A stretch of 64,000 bases of DNA from NCBI RefSeq assembly GCF_900112005.1, contig NZ_FOKK01000006.1, forward strand, positions 1-64,000. The letters are read 5' to 3'. Positions within the stretch are counted from its first letter, which is position 1; the number at the start of each line of letters is the position of its first letter. Below the pieces are notes generated by a model. It was given only the letters and a program-made list of their open reading frames with translations, did not search any database and was not told the origin of the DNA. Both the position numbers and the translations under genes were made by a program. This document shows positions 16,562-24,453 of the stretch, piece by piece. The stretch comes from Algoriphagus aquimarinus (GTDB taxonomy: Bacteria > Bacteroidota > Bacteroidia > Cytophagales > Cyclobacteriaceae).

Positions 16562-17212
16562 CTAATCCTTCTTCTTCAAATCACCCCGCTTAATAGACCG
16601 AATAAACTGTCCCCATGCGAATGGATCTAGGAGTCTAAGTGTTCTTGGGCCGTAGAGATCCTGGTTTTGGATGGCTTGCCCTTGTTGGAAATATCGGAAG
16701 TTTTCATTGCCAGAGGCTGGCATAGATTCAGCCCAGCGAAGAAGCATCTCAGGGCTCATGTTAGCACTTGAGACAGACATTGGATCGGTTACATTCAGCG
16801 CAATTACTGCCCGCTTGAATTCCTCTTCAGTTGGATAAGGCATTACTTCGATTTCTGCCAAAGCAATTTCATCCACTTGCATGGTAAGGATTAGGCTAAT
16901 TCTGTCACTTTCAACTGTATCAGGTATCTTGAACGTTTGTCTTTTCAAGCCTATAAAGCTGAAAACAACGGAATCTCCTTCAAGGACAGGCATGGAGAAA
17001 TATCCAAATCGCCCAGAACTAGTGCCCCGCCCTTTCGTGGGAACGTAAATATTTACCCCAGCCACAGCATCAGTGCTGTCTGCATTAAGGATAATCCCAG
17101 AAAGTTGGATTACTTTTTTTTCTTGCACATCTTGAGCTTTCACTTCAAGAGAGTTAAAAAATATTCCTATTATGAAAAGGAACGAGGCGCTAAGGAGTAA
17201 TGAATTCTTCAC
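16562..17212 (-). CDS. Exported protein with CarboxypepD_reg-like domain
   Basis: 216 residues. Signal peptide to about residue 26 (VKA|QD), then a carboxypeptidase regulatory-like beta-sandwich (about 38-115: LSGIILNADSTDAVAGVNIYVP, FSFIGLKRQTF). The C-terminal 100 residues have no recognised domain; a conserved-looking MSPEMLLRW and RLLDPFAWGQFIRS end the protein. Such domains are also found at the N-terminus of TonB-dependent receptors, but here there is no plug or barrel, so it is a free-standing periplasmic or outer-membrane-associated protein. Function unknown. Confidence 0.75.
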   Translation of the reverse strand: MKNSLLLSASFLFIIGIFFNSLEVKAQDVQEKKVIQLSGIILNADSTDAVAGVNIYVPTKGRGTSSGRFGYFSMPVLEGDSVVFSFIGLKRQTFKIPDTVESDRISLILTMQVDEIALAEIEVMPYPTEEEFKRAVIALNVTDPMSVSSANMSPEMLLRWAESMPASGNENFRYFQQGQAIQNQDLYGPRTLRLLDPFAWGQFIRSIKRGDLKKKD

Positions 17213-17321
17213 AAATTAAAGGTCTTTACAGAACTGCGGATAAGATTATTTCTGATGCGATATTACCCTAATTTCGGATGATTTTTTATTTTACCCTCAT
17301 AAACTCCGTTAAAACTTACTA

Positions 17322-17705
17322 ATGCGGCTAAAAAATATCAGTTTAAACTACGGACTTAGAATCTTCAAAGCGTTGTCGGAGGAACCTCGTGTGCGTATTT
17401 TTCATTTGCTCATGCTGAATAAAGAGTTGTCGATTTCTGACTTTGAGTTGATACTTGATTTTACCCAGACAAAAACCAGCAGACACTTGATTTACCTTAA
17501 AAATGCGGGTTTACTGGGTAGTAGACGGGTGGATCAATGGGTGTTTTACTACATCTTAGAGGAATATCTTGAGATCATCCAGCAGATTTTTAAGTTTATC
17601 CAAAAAGACCCAAGTCTTATCAAAGATCAGGTCACTTTCGAAATTCTAAAATCCAATCGCGAACTTGCGATCAATAAAATTCAGAACAATCAGTACCGAC
17701 GTTAA
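17322..17705 (+). CDS. ArsR-family winged-helix transcriptional regulator
   Basis: 127 residues. It shows the ArsR pattern: FKALSEEPRVRIFHLLML (helix 1-2), then a recognition helix region FTQTKTSRHLIYLKNAGLLGSRRVDQWVFYYI covering the winged helix. There is no Cys-x-Cys metal site, so it is probably not a classical metal sensor. It precedes the nucleotidase gene by 6 nt and may be cotranscribed with it; its target is unknown. Confidence 0.82.
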   Translation: MRLKNISLNYGLRIFKALSEEPRVRIFHLLMLNKELSISDFELILDFTQTKTSRHLIYLKNAGLLGSRRVDQWVFYYILEEYLEIIQQIFKFIQKDPSLIKDQVTFEILKSNRELAINKIQNNQYRR

Positions 17706-17711
17706 TTTCCC

Positions 17712-18407
17712 TTGAAAACTTACCAACACCTTTTCTTCGATCTTGATCACACACTTTGGGATTACGATCGAAATGTCCAAGAATCCTTATCCGAACTCTT
17801 CCTTCATTATAAGCTTGAAGAGCTCGGAGTTTTATCCTCTCAGCACTTTATAGACTCTTTTTATGCAGTGAATTTCAAGCTTTGGTCTGCTTATGACAAA
17901 GGTGAAATGCACAAAGATGAACTTCGGGGAACTCGGTTTCCAAGGATATTTGCCCATGCAGGAATAGTTGATGCAGTAATTCCTGAGGAATTCGAAGGGG
18001 ATTTTATGCACCGAACTTCAAGCAAACCACATCTTTTTCCACATACCATTGAGATATTGGATTACCTCAAACCAAAATATAAACTCTATGTGATTACAAA
18101 TGGATTTGATGAAAGTCAGGCAAGGAAAATGTCTTCTTCTGGATTGAGCGATTACTTTGAGTTAGTCGTGACCTCAGAGACCACAGGCCATAAAAAACCT
18201 GATCCGAGGATATTTCAGTATGCTATGGAGCAAGCAGGTGCAAGCAAGGAATATAGCTTGATGATAGGGGATAATCCTATCTCTGACATTCAGGGCGCGC
18301 ACGGAGCTGGCATCGATCAGGTCTTTTTTAATCCGCTCGAAAAAGCAATTGAAATGACACCGACTTATACTATTTCACATTTGAGAGAACTAGAAGACAT
18401 ACTTTAG
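17712..18407 (+). CDS. yjjG: YjjG-family HAD pyrimidine nucleotidase
   Basis: 231 residues from a TTG start. This start is required because the HAD motif I (FFDLDHTLWDYD) begins at residue 8 and no ATG lies before it. Motif II is in LYVITNGFD, motif III Lys in TGHKKPDPRIF and motif IV in MIGDNPISDIQGA. The four motifs and a helical cap fit YjjG (noncanonical pyrimidine nucleotidase, dUMP/dTMP and oxidised analogues). It sits just after the ArsR gene. Confidence 0.87.
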   Translation: MKTYQHLFFDLDHTLWDYDRNVQESLSELFLHYKLEELGVLSSQHFIDSFYAVNFKLWSAYDKGEMHKDELRGTRFPRIFAHAGIVDAVIPEEFEGDFMHRTSSKPHLFPHTIEILDYLKPKYKLYVITNGFDESQARKMSSSGLSDYFELVVTSETTGHKKPDPRIFQYAMEQAGASKEYSLMIGDNPISDIQGAHGAGIDQVFFNPLEKAIEMTPTYTISHLRELEDIL

Positions 18408-18450
18408 GGTTCTTTTACTTCATATTCACCTGCCAATAAAACCTTCTGGT

Positions 18451-18458
18451 TATCTTTG
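18451..18458 (+). promoter_or_regulatory. -7 box TATCTTTG upstream of pruA
   Basis: Matches TAnnTTTG, 31 nt before the pruA start codon. A -33 TTTG is not obvious, so this is a candidate only. Confidence 0.35.
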
Positions 18459-18489
18459 GCCAATACAGAAAATCATAACCCCAGATATT

Positions 18490-20127
18490 ATGCTCAAAGG
18501 TTTTTTTAATGTCCCAGCTCCGGTAAATGAGCCGGTGAAAGCTTACGCTCCCGGAAGCTCCGAGAGAAAAGAATTGCAAGCAGCGCTCAAGGAAGCTAGA
18601 TCTCAGCAAGTTGACGTGCCGATGTATATTGGTTCGGATGAAGTCAGAACTGGCAATACACATAACATGTCTCCTCCGCACGATCATCAGCATGTGCTGG
18701 GTCATTTCCACGAAGGTGATGCTTCTCATGTAGAGCAAGCGATTGATGCTGCTATGGGCGCGAAAGAAGCTTGGGAAAACTTAGGTTGGGAGCAAAGAGC
18801 AGCGATTTTCTTGAAAGCAGCTGATCTTTTGGCAGGTCCATATCGTGCCAAAATCAATGCGGCAACCATGCTTGGGCAGTCCAAAAATGCGATGCAGGCA
18901 GAGATAGATGCGGCATGTGAGTTCATCGATTTCTTGCGCTTTAATGTGCAATACATGACTGAAATCTATGCCCAACAGCCTCCGGTTTCGGGGAACGGCG
19001 TTTGGAATAGATTGGAGCAGAGACCACTTGAAGGATTTGTGTTCGCTTTGACTCCGTTCAACTTTACGGCGATCGCAGGTAATCTTCCTACTTCTGCTGC
19101 GATGATGGGAAATACCATCGTGTGGAAGCCAGCTTACACGCAGATTTATTCTGCAAATGTGCTGATGCAAGTGTTTAAGGAAGCTGGCGTACCAGCTGGT
19201 GTGATCAACTTGATTTACGTAGACGGCCCAACGGCAGGAGACGTGATATTCAAGCATAGAGATTTCGCTGGAATTCACTTTACAGGTTCGACGGGCGTAT
19301 TTCAGCATATCTGGAAAACAATCGGAACGAACATTCATCAGTACAAATCTTATCCGAGAATCGTCGGTGAGACAGGTGGAAAAGACTTCGTGATCGCTCA
19401 CAAATCTGCCATTCCTAAAGCTGTAGCGGTAGGACTTTCCCGTGGAGCTTTTGAGTTCCAAGGGCAAAAATGCTCTGCTGCTTCTCGTGCTTATATCCCT
19501 TCCAACATTTGGGATGAAGTAAAGGAAGGTTTAGTCGCTGATCTCGCTGATATGAAAATGGGCGGAACGGAAGATTTCACCAATTTCATCAATGCGGTGA
19601 TTGACGAGAAATCTTTTGATAAAATCGCCAAGTACATAGACAATGCGAAAGCAAATCCTGCGGTGGAAATTATCGCTGGAGGTAATTATGATAAGTCGAA
19701 AGGCTACTTCATCGAGCCAACAGTAATCGTGACCCAAGATCCGATGTACACTACCATGTGTGAAGAGATCTTCGGTCCGGTCTTGACAATATATGTGTAT
19801 GATTCAGAGCGATTCGAAGAGGCGTTGGAATTGGTCGATCAGACTTCTCCGTATGCCTTGACAGGAGCGATATTCTCTCAGGATCGTTATGCTGTGGAAT
19901 TGGCTACTATAAAGTTAAAAAATGCTGCTGGTAACTTTTATATCAATGATAAGCCAACTGGAGCAGTAGTAGGTCAGCAGCCATTCGGTGGAGCGAGAGC
20001 TTCAGGGACGAATGACAAAGCTGGTTCTATGATCAACTTGCTACGTTGGGTTTCTCCACGTACGATCAAAGAAACCTTCGTTTCTCCAGTGGATTACAAA
20101 TATCCTTTCTTGGAAAGCGACAAGTAA
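18490..20127 (+). CDS. pruA: L-glutamate gamma-semialdehyde dehydrogenase (P5C dehydrogenase)
   Basis: 545 residues, the length of the eukaryote-like P5CDH branch. Aldehyde dehydrogenase fold: substrate and NAD site ALTPFNFTAIAGN, IHFTGSTGVF, catalytic Glu294 in GETGGKDF and nucleophile Cys328 in FQGQKCSAASRAY, with EEIFGPVL and PFGGARASGTNDK late. Oxidises glutamate semialdehyde to glutamate, the second step of proline breakdown. No proline dehydrogenase gene is next to it. Confidence 0.93.
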   Translation: MLKGFFNVPAPVNEPVKAYAPGSSERKELQAALKEARSQQVDVPMYIGSDEVRTGNTHNMSPPHDHQHVLGHFHEGDASHVEQAIDAAMGAKEAWENLGWEQRAAIFLKAADLLAGPYRAKINAATMLGQSKNAMQAEIDAACEFIDFLRFNVQYMTEIYAQQPPVSGNGVWNRLEQRPLEGFVFALTPFNFTAIAGNLPTSAAMMGNTIVWKPAYTQIYSANVLMQVFKEAGVPAGVINLIYVDGPTAGDVIFKHRDFAGIHFTGSTGVFQHIWKTIGTNIHQYKSYPRIVGETGGKDFVIAHKSAIPKAVAVGLSRGAFEFQGQKCSAASRAYIPSNIWDEVKEGLVADLADMKMGGTEDFTNFINAVIDEKSFDKIAKYIDNAKANPAVEIIAGGNYDKSKGYFIEPTVIVTQDPMYTTMCEEIFGPVLTIYVYDSERFEEALELVDQTSPYALTGAIFSQDRYAVELATIKLKNAAGNFYINDKPTGAVVGQQPFGGARASGTNDKAGSMINLLRWVSPRTIKETFVSPVDYKYPFLESDK

Positions 20128-20135
20128 TACGAGTG

Positions 20136-20250
20136 ACCTTTGAGGTGTCATTCCGACGACGAAGGAGTAGGGATCTCCTCGAAGGTCTGAAGTAGATACT
20201 TAATGAAATAAAACCTTCGAGGAGATTGTTCGCTACTTCGTAGCTCACAA
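20136..20250. repeat. Interspersed repeat with CTCCTCGAAGGT / ACCTTCGAGGAG arms, copy 1
   Basis: Begins near GTGTCATTCCGACGACGAAG and ends near TTGTTCGCTACTTCG. The two internal arms are inverted repeats, so the unit can fold into one long hairpin. A diverged copy lies at 23132-23332. Confidence 0.65.
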
Positions 20251-20268
20251 ACGCACTTAGAGGTTTTC

Positions 20269-20298
20269 AAGAGCCTCGGATTTTAATTCGAGGCTCTT
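20269..20298 (+). terminator. Terminator of pruA
   Basis: Arms AAGAGCCTCG and CGAGGCTCTT pair around an AT-rich loop and are followed by TCTTTTT. Classic intrinsic terminator for the plus-strand pruA transcript. Confidence 0.85.
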
Positions 20299-20376
20299 TC
20301 TTTTTAGCTGTTTGCCAAAGAGAGTTGCCTACATGAACAGAGACTTTTTTCAAAATCTATTCTTAGTATTAAATAA

Positions 20377-20416
20377 AAAATGCCCCTAATAAGCGTCAAG
20401 CTATTGGGGGCATTTT
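20377..20416. terminator. Bidirectional terminator before the stop of the minus-strand lipoprotein gene
   Basis: Arms AAAATGCCCCTAATA and TATTGGGGGCATTTT pair with one G-T wobble. A-run on one side and T-run on the other let it work on both strands; it ends the minus-strand gene at 20436. Confidence 0.8.
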
Positions 20417-20435
20417 AGTTATTACTGCTTTGTGA

Positions 20436-21083
20436 TTAATATTCTATCCGGCCTTGTATTGTACTCATGCCTTGACCGTTACTTGGGTTGAAGTACCCGC
20501 TGACAGTTGCAGTTCCAGTTGCGTTTTCAAACTTCCCAGTTCCACCTACTATTTCCACCTCAGCTTCAAAATTGCTTCTTTCTTCAGAGAAAGAAACCTT
20601 GTTTTGTATGTTTTTGAACCATACCGAATTTCCTTTTCCATCTGTAGTAACCGAACTTACCTCATCATTATCTACAATAATGCCTAACGCTTCTAATTGT
20701 TCAGAATAAAATTGAGTAACAGAAGCGCCAACAGTTCCTAAACCGTACTCTCCATATGATGCAAATTGGTTTATGAAAGTAGAAGCTTTACCCATATGGC
20801 TAGAATTACCGGTTCCGGTACCTGGGAGATAAGCTGGAAAATCATTAGTTGGATTTCCATTTTCATCTACTTGAGCCAATTGATTTGCAAACCGTTCGAA
20901 ATAATTTTTTTCTACTGATTTTCTGGCATTTAGGTCTGTAGAAGAAGTGGTGTTGACAAGTGCTTCAGACTCTGTGACTTGTTGAATTTGTGCGGGCTCT
21001 TCCATAGTGGGTACGCAAGAAGCCATTAAAACTGATCCAGCTAGAGTCATCATGCCTAGCTTTGCGCGCATTGATTTTTTCAT
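20436..21083 (-). CDS. Hypothetical lipoprotein with barrel-like C-terminus
   Basis: 215 residues. Signal peptide with lipobox MASC (Cys23). A Thr/Glu/Asn-rich linker leads to a domain from about residue 85. Its last 45 residues (EVEIVGGTGKFENATGTATVSG) have the glycine pattern of small secreted beta-barrels related to the allene-oxide-cyclase/dirigent fold. Family assignment is uncertain and the role unknown. It is flanked by long gaps and faces a terminator. Confidence 0.6.
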   Translation of the reverse strand: MKKSMRAKLGMMTLAGSVLMASCVPTMEEPAQIQQVTESEALVNTTSSTDLNARKSVEKNYFERFANQLAQVDENGNPTNDFPAYLPGTGTGNSSHMGKASTFINQFASYGEYGLGTVGASVTQFYSEQLEALGIIVDNDEVSSVTTDGKGNSVWFKNIQNKVSFSEERSNFEAEVEIVGGTGKFENATGTATVSGYFNPSNGQGMSTIQGRIEY

Positions 21084-21478
21084 ATTTTTTTGGGGTTGGG
21101 TGTTGATAAAAACATATTGATTTTTAGAATTTACAAGCGTTAATTAGGGTGAACTCAAAACTTATAAATAGTAATTTGCATTTAATACCAATAAAAATGC
21201 CAAAAATCAATTAAATGTAATAAAAAATTTGCCTTAGGATCTTTACTTAATAATTACCTATCTTACTTGGTATTCTCAGAATAGTACTATTTTTTTGAAG
21301 TTGATGTTTCTTCCATTTCCAATATGAAAAAACCAACTCAATTCCATTCTTTTCCTACACATGTTTAGCATTGCTCTGAAAAATAAGATTGCCAATCTAG
21401 GCAGCGATTTATTGTGGATAAGGTTATCTGCAGCGAGAGAAAGTCGAGTTTTTTATTTAGTTTTAGTTATCCTTCTAA

Positions 21479-21664
21479 AATCTCGTAAATGAAAAATCTG
21501 GCGATTGGGAGCCAAAAGGTAAATACTTTTTTGACTTCGAAACAGAGATCGAAGTTGAAAATTGGTTCCTTACTTCCGATGGCCTTTTCATCAACAAACC
21601 CGAGCAAAAGTCAGAAGATGCATACGAGTTTTATAAGATTGATTTGAGTGGGTTTGGGGATTGA
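21479..21664 (+). pseudogene. Decayed gene tail, copy 1
   Basis: An open stretch with no start codon begins right after a stop and ends in TGA. It encodes GDWEPKGKYFFDFETEIEV and on to FYKIDLSGFGD, about 60 residues. About 144 bp of it is repeated with 8 differences at 22991-23134. The predicted protein is acidic and unlike known families. Lack of a start, short length and duplication suggest the 3' end of a lost gene. Confidence 0.55.
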
Positions 21665-21728
21665 CCTAGATGGTTTTCTTCAACACCATCTATTTAATCT
21701 AATAATATCAAATTTCTTGATGAAAAGT

Positions 21729-21754
21729 AAAAGGCCAGCATTTGCTGGCCTTTT
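21729..21754. terminator. Bidirectional terminator after the CHRD gene
   Basis: Arms AAAAGGCCAGCA and TGCTGGCCTTTT are perfect inverted repeats around TT. It lies 27 bp after the CHRD gene stop (minus strand). Confidence 0.85.
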
Positions 21755-21780
21755 CTTCATTAGCTACTAGCTTATACAGC

Positions 21781-22740
21781 TCAGTTTACCTGTCCTCTCA
21801 ATTCACCACCGGGGAATTTGTCTGAATGGACGTTCACATAGGCATTACCTGTTCTGAATGCCTCTCTAAGTATAAACAAATCACCACCGAGTAGTTGTCC
21901 AGAGAATTTTATTGGCATGATATCACCTTGTGCATAAAGTCCAGAAACTGGGCCATTCACTTTATCCATTCTGAGCGTAAATACTACGCCACCATTTGCG
22001 CCAGCTTTTGCAAAGTGGATATGAGCAAATCTAACGTCAGCAATCCCATCTACATTGACATGGAAAGAGGCTGATCCGCCGTCATTTGAAAAGTTGAATT
22101 TAGCAATTCCAGTTCCTGCGGACATTGCTGAAGGCACCTCGTTTGATCCATCAAGTTTAGCTCCATAATTTTTATTGTCATTTGACTGCACCATACTTAC
22201 TTGACCGCGAAGCTCTCCGCCCGGATTGGTGGAAGTGTGAACGTTTACATAGATCCTACCATCTTCCATTTCTTTAACCAAATCTGAAATTGACATTCCT
22301 GCCAATGCTCCAGACAAGTTGGAGGCATCTATCATGCCTTGTGCTATTACGCCATTCTGAATGCCTGTCTGACTTTGTAAATTGACTATCACTCCGCCAT
22401 TAACTCCCATGGGAGCATTGTGAAGATGGGCAGCGGTTATTCCTGTAGTATTGGCAACTCGAATTTCAAATTTCAATGTGTTTCCATCTATTTGAGTGAT
22501 CCGAGCAGCTCCTGACCCCGGTGAACTGACCGAAGGATTTTCTTCCGTTCCAATTAGGAATGCGCCAAATTCAGCAAGCTGACCTTTACGCGCATTGGGG
22601 TCGGAATCTGCTGCTGCAGTAAAAGTGTTATCATCTGCTGATTGGTTCATCACAGGTGATACGTCTTGCAAGTTCTGGCAGCTGAATGCAACAAAGGCCA
22701 AAAAGGCAAGGGACATCAATTTTTGAAAGGAGTTTTTCAT
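21781..22740 (-). CDS. Lipoprotein with two CHRD domains
   Basis: 319 residues. Signal peptide with lipobox FSC (Cys21). Two CHRD (chordin-type) domains follow at about 54-180 and 192-319. Each contains a histidine motif (TAAHLHNAPMGVNGGV; FAHIHFAKAGANGGV) and ends with a GELRGQV segment after a VNVHT/VNVHS strand. CHRD domains in bacteria are surface-exposed beta-sandwich repeats of unknown ligand. Probably displayed on the outer membrane. The domain doubling is clear in the sequence. Confidence 0.88.
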   Translation of the reverse strand: MKNSFQKLMSLAFLAFVAFSCQNLQDVSPVMNQSADDNTFTAAADSDPNARKGQLAEFGAFLIGTEENPSVSSPGSGAARITQIDGNTLKFEIRVANTTGITAAHLHNAPMGVNGGVIVNLQSQTGIQNGVIAQGMIDASNLSGALAGMSISDLVKEMEDGRIYVNVHTSTNPGGELRGQVSMVQSNDNKNYGAKLDGSNEVPSAMSAGTGIAKFNFSNDGGSASFHVNVDGIADVRFAHIHFAKAGANGGVVFTLRMDKVNGPVSGLYAQGDIMPIKFSGQLLGGDLFILREAFRTGNAYVNVHSDKFPGGELRGQVN

Positions 22741-22984
22741 AGTATGAAGGTTAAAATTTGTTAATTATTTTAAACACATACGTAATCTCTTACCGTGCTG
22801 GATGCTTTTGATTTCCAATTAATTAAAAGTCGAATCAGTCGATTTGAAAGGCCCTAGGAGTTTAAATAAATTGAAATCTTAAATGCTCAGATTTCTCATG
22901 TATATGTTGTATTTTTTTTGAAAAAGCAAAGGTTTTAGACTGTGACAGAATGGACTGCCTTTGAGCTAGCCGGAGTTTAAATAA

Positions 22985-23131
22985 GTAGAGTACTTTTTTG
23001 ACTTCGAAACAGAGATCGAAGTTGAAAATTGGTTCCTTTCTTCCGATGGGCTTTTCATCAACAAACCCGAGCAAGAATCTGAGGATGAATACGAGTTTTA
23101 TAAGATTGATTTGAGTGGGTTTGTGGATTGA
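22985..23131 (+). pseudogene. Decayed gene tail, copy 2
   Basis: Encodes VEYFFDFETEIEVENWFL and on to FYKIDLSGFVD with a TGA stop and no start codon. It matches copy 1 (21524-21667) at about 94% of 144 bp, and the similarity ends abruptly upstream of the shared TACTTTTTTGAC. It is followed at once by the interspersed repeat. Confidence 0.55.
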
Positions 23132-23332
23132 CCTTTGAGATACTATTCCGACGACTAAGGAGAAGGAATCTCCTCGAAGTTCTTGATTTCAGGGGTGTTG
23201 GATATAAAAGAAATTAGGTGATATAAAGCCTTTAAAGGCTAATTACGATTCCTAAAGGAAGAACTCAAAGGTTCGCTTTATTTAAAAAAAAAAACTTCGT
23301 GGAGATTGTTCGCTACCTTTTAACTCACAATA
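23132..23332. repeat. Interspersed repeat, copy 2
   Basis: Diverged from 20136-20250: it shares ATTCCGACGAC, AATCTCCTCGAAG and GGAGATTGTTCGCTAC, but about 85 bp of extra sequence separates the arms. The flank GACCTTTGAG before the repeat is also shared. Confidence 0.5.
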
Positions 23333-23359
23333 ACACCACAAAGGTTAGAACACAAAAAA

Positions 23360-23379
23360 CGGCTGAATCTCTCCAGCCG
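23360..23379 (-). terminator. Terminator of fabG
   Basis: Arms CGGCTG and CAGCCG with an 8-nt loop. On the minus strand the hairpin is followed by TTTTTTG, and it lies 34 bp past the fabG stop. Confidence 0.75.
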
Positions 23380-23412
23380 CTCGTAAATCGTAAATCAAAA
23401 ATCTAAGATCAT

Positions 23413-24159
23413 CTAGGTGTGCATCGCGCCATTCACTTGAAGCACTTGTCCAGAGATATAGCTACTCATCTCAGATCCTAGGAACACACATGCATCAGCC
23501 ACTTCTTCTGGTCGGCCACCACGCTTCATAGGAATTCCGTCTCTCCAGCTTTGTACAGTTTTTTCGTCCAGCACTGCAGTCATCTCAGTTTCGATGAATC
23601 CCGGAGCTACAGCATTACATCTGATGTTTCTAGAGCCTAGCTCCAGCGCCACAGATTTGGTGAATCCAATGATCCCTGCTTTGGAAGCTGCGTAGTTTGC
23701 CTGGCCGGCATTTCCTTTCACTCCGACTACAGAGGTGATATTGATGATAGAACCAGACTTAGCTTTCATCATGGTTCTGTTCACCGCTTTTACGGTATTG
23801 AAGCAGGATTTTAGGTTGATTCCGATTACTTCGTCCCAAGCTTCCTCGGTCATTCTCATCAATAGGTTGTCGCGGGTGATGCCGGCATTATTGATCAAAA
23901 CATCTAATCCACCAAATTCCGCTACCACAGCAGCGACTAATTCTTCGGCAGCTTTGAAATCCGAAGCATCAGATCTATAGCCCTTGGCTTTGATGCCAAA
24001 TTCTGCCAATTCAGCTTCTAGCGCTTGGCCTTTTTCCACACTTGACAAAAAAGTAAAAGCGACATTTGCGCCCTCTTGTGCATATCTGATAGCAATTGCT
24101 CTTCCGATGCCCTTAGATGCGCCGGTGATCAATGCCGTTTTTCCTGAAAGTAATCCCAT
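23413..24159 (-). CDS. fabG: 3-oxoacyl-[acyl-carrier-protein] reductase
   Basis: 248 residues, the standard length. SDR fold with NADPH loop TGASKGIG (12-19), NNAG (90-93) and the catalytic set Ser143, Tyr156 and Lys160 (YAASK). Ends with VLQVNGAMHT. Reduces 3-ketoacyl-ACP in each round of fatty acid elongation. It stands alone here, away from acpP or fabF, but its sequence is close to housekeeping FabG and unlike the sugar SDR at 46.6 kb. Confidence 0.9.
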   Translation of the reverse strand: MGLLSGKTALITGASKGIGRAIAIRYAQEGANVAFTFLSSVEKGQALEAELAEFGIKAKGYRSDASDFKAAEELVAAVVAEFGGLDVLINNAGITRDNLLMRMTEEAWDEVIGINLKSCFNTVKAVNRTMMKAKSGSIINITSVVGVKGNAGQANYAASKAGIIGFTKSVALELGSRNIRCNAVAPGFIETEMTAVLDEKTVQSWRDGIPMKRGGRPEEVADACVFLGSEMSSYISGQVLQVNGAMHT

Positions 24160-24181
24160 GGAGTTTAAAATTTTGTTTGGC

Positions 24182-24189
24182 CAAAAATA
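24182..24189 (-). promoter_or_regulatory. -7 box TATTTTTG of the fabG promoter
   Basis: Matches TAnnTTTG on the minus strand, 22 nt before the fabG start. The region upstream is T-rich without a clear -33 element. Confidence 0.4.
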
Positions 24190-24409
24190 GAAAAAAACCC
24201 AAAACTTTTGATTCTAAAATTGATTTCACTTGTCTTTAGATTCCGTGCTTAGTAAATCATTGGTTAAATATTACTTATCTAAAATATAATTTGATGTTTC
24301 TGTAAAATTGTAAAATATTGATTGGAATTCACGTGCTCTGATTGCCTAAATCAGGTTTTTAACCTGAAATAGTGATTGAAACCAAATTTTTTTCTGAAGT
24401 CAAAAGGCC

Positions 24410-24417
24410 TATTTTTG
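24410..24417 (+). promoter_or_regulatory. -7 box TATTTTTG upstream of lpdA
   Basis: Matches TAnnTTTG, 36 nt before the lpdA ATG. A T-run, not TTTG, lies at the -33 distance. Confidence 0.4.
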
Positions 24418-24453
24418 CGTTAATCAATTCGTTCTAAAAAACAAGTAATAGAT

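Larger units (their letters stand above)
20128..20435. other. 308-bp gap with a repeat unit and two terminators
   Basis: No gene seen. It holds a repeat element (20136-20250), the pruA terminator (20269-20298) and the terminator shared with the next minus-strand gene (20377-20416), all listed apart. Confidence 0.7.
21084..21780. other. 697-bp gap between two minus-strand lipoprotein genes
   Basis: The first 390 bp is AT-rich with nothing recognised and probably includes the promoter of the lipoprotein gene at 21083. It then holds a decayed gene tail (21479-21664) and a terminator (21729-21754). No full gene is visible on either strand. Confidence 0.6.
22741..23412. other. 672-bp gap with decayed gene tail and repeat copy 2
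   Basis: Between the CHRD lipoprotein and fabG, both on the minus strand. The first 240 bp would carry the CHRD promoter; the rest is a decayed gene tail (22985-23131), a repeat (23132-23332) and the fabG terminator (23360-23379). No intact gene recognised. Confidence 0.6.

Noticed and set aside
18781..19467. 228-codon minus-strand frame inside pruA
   Set aside because: Antisense shadow of the well-supported PruA gene; no domain.
22862..23074. 70-codon minus-strand frame in the gap after the CHRD gene
   Set aside because: Lies partly over the decayed gene tail on the opposite strand; no recognisable sequence.
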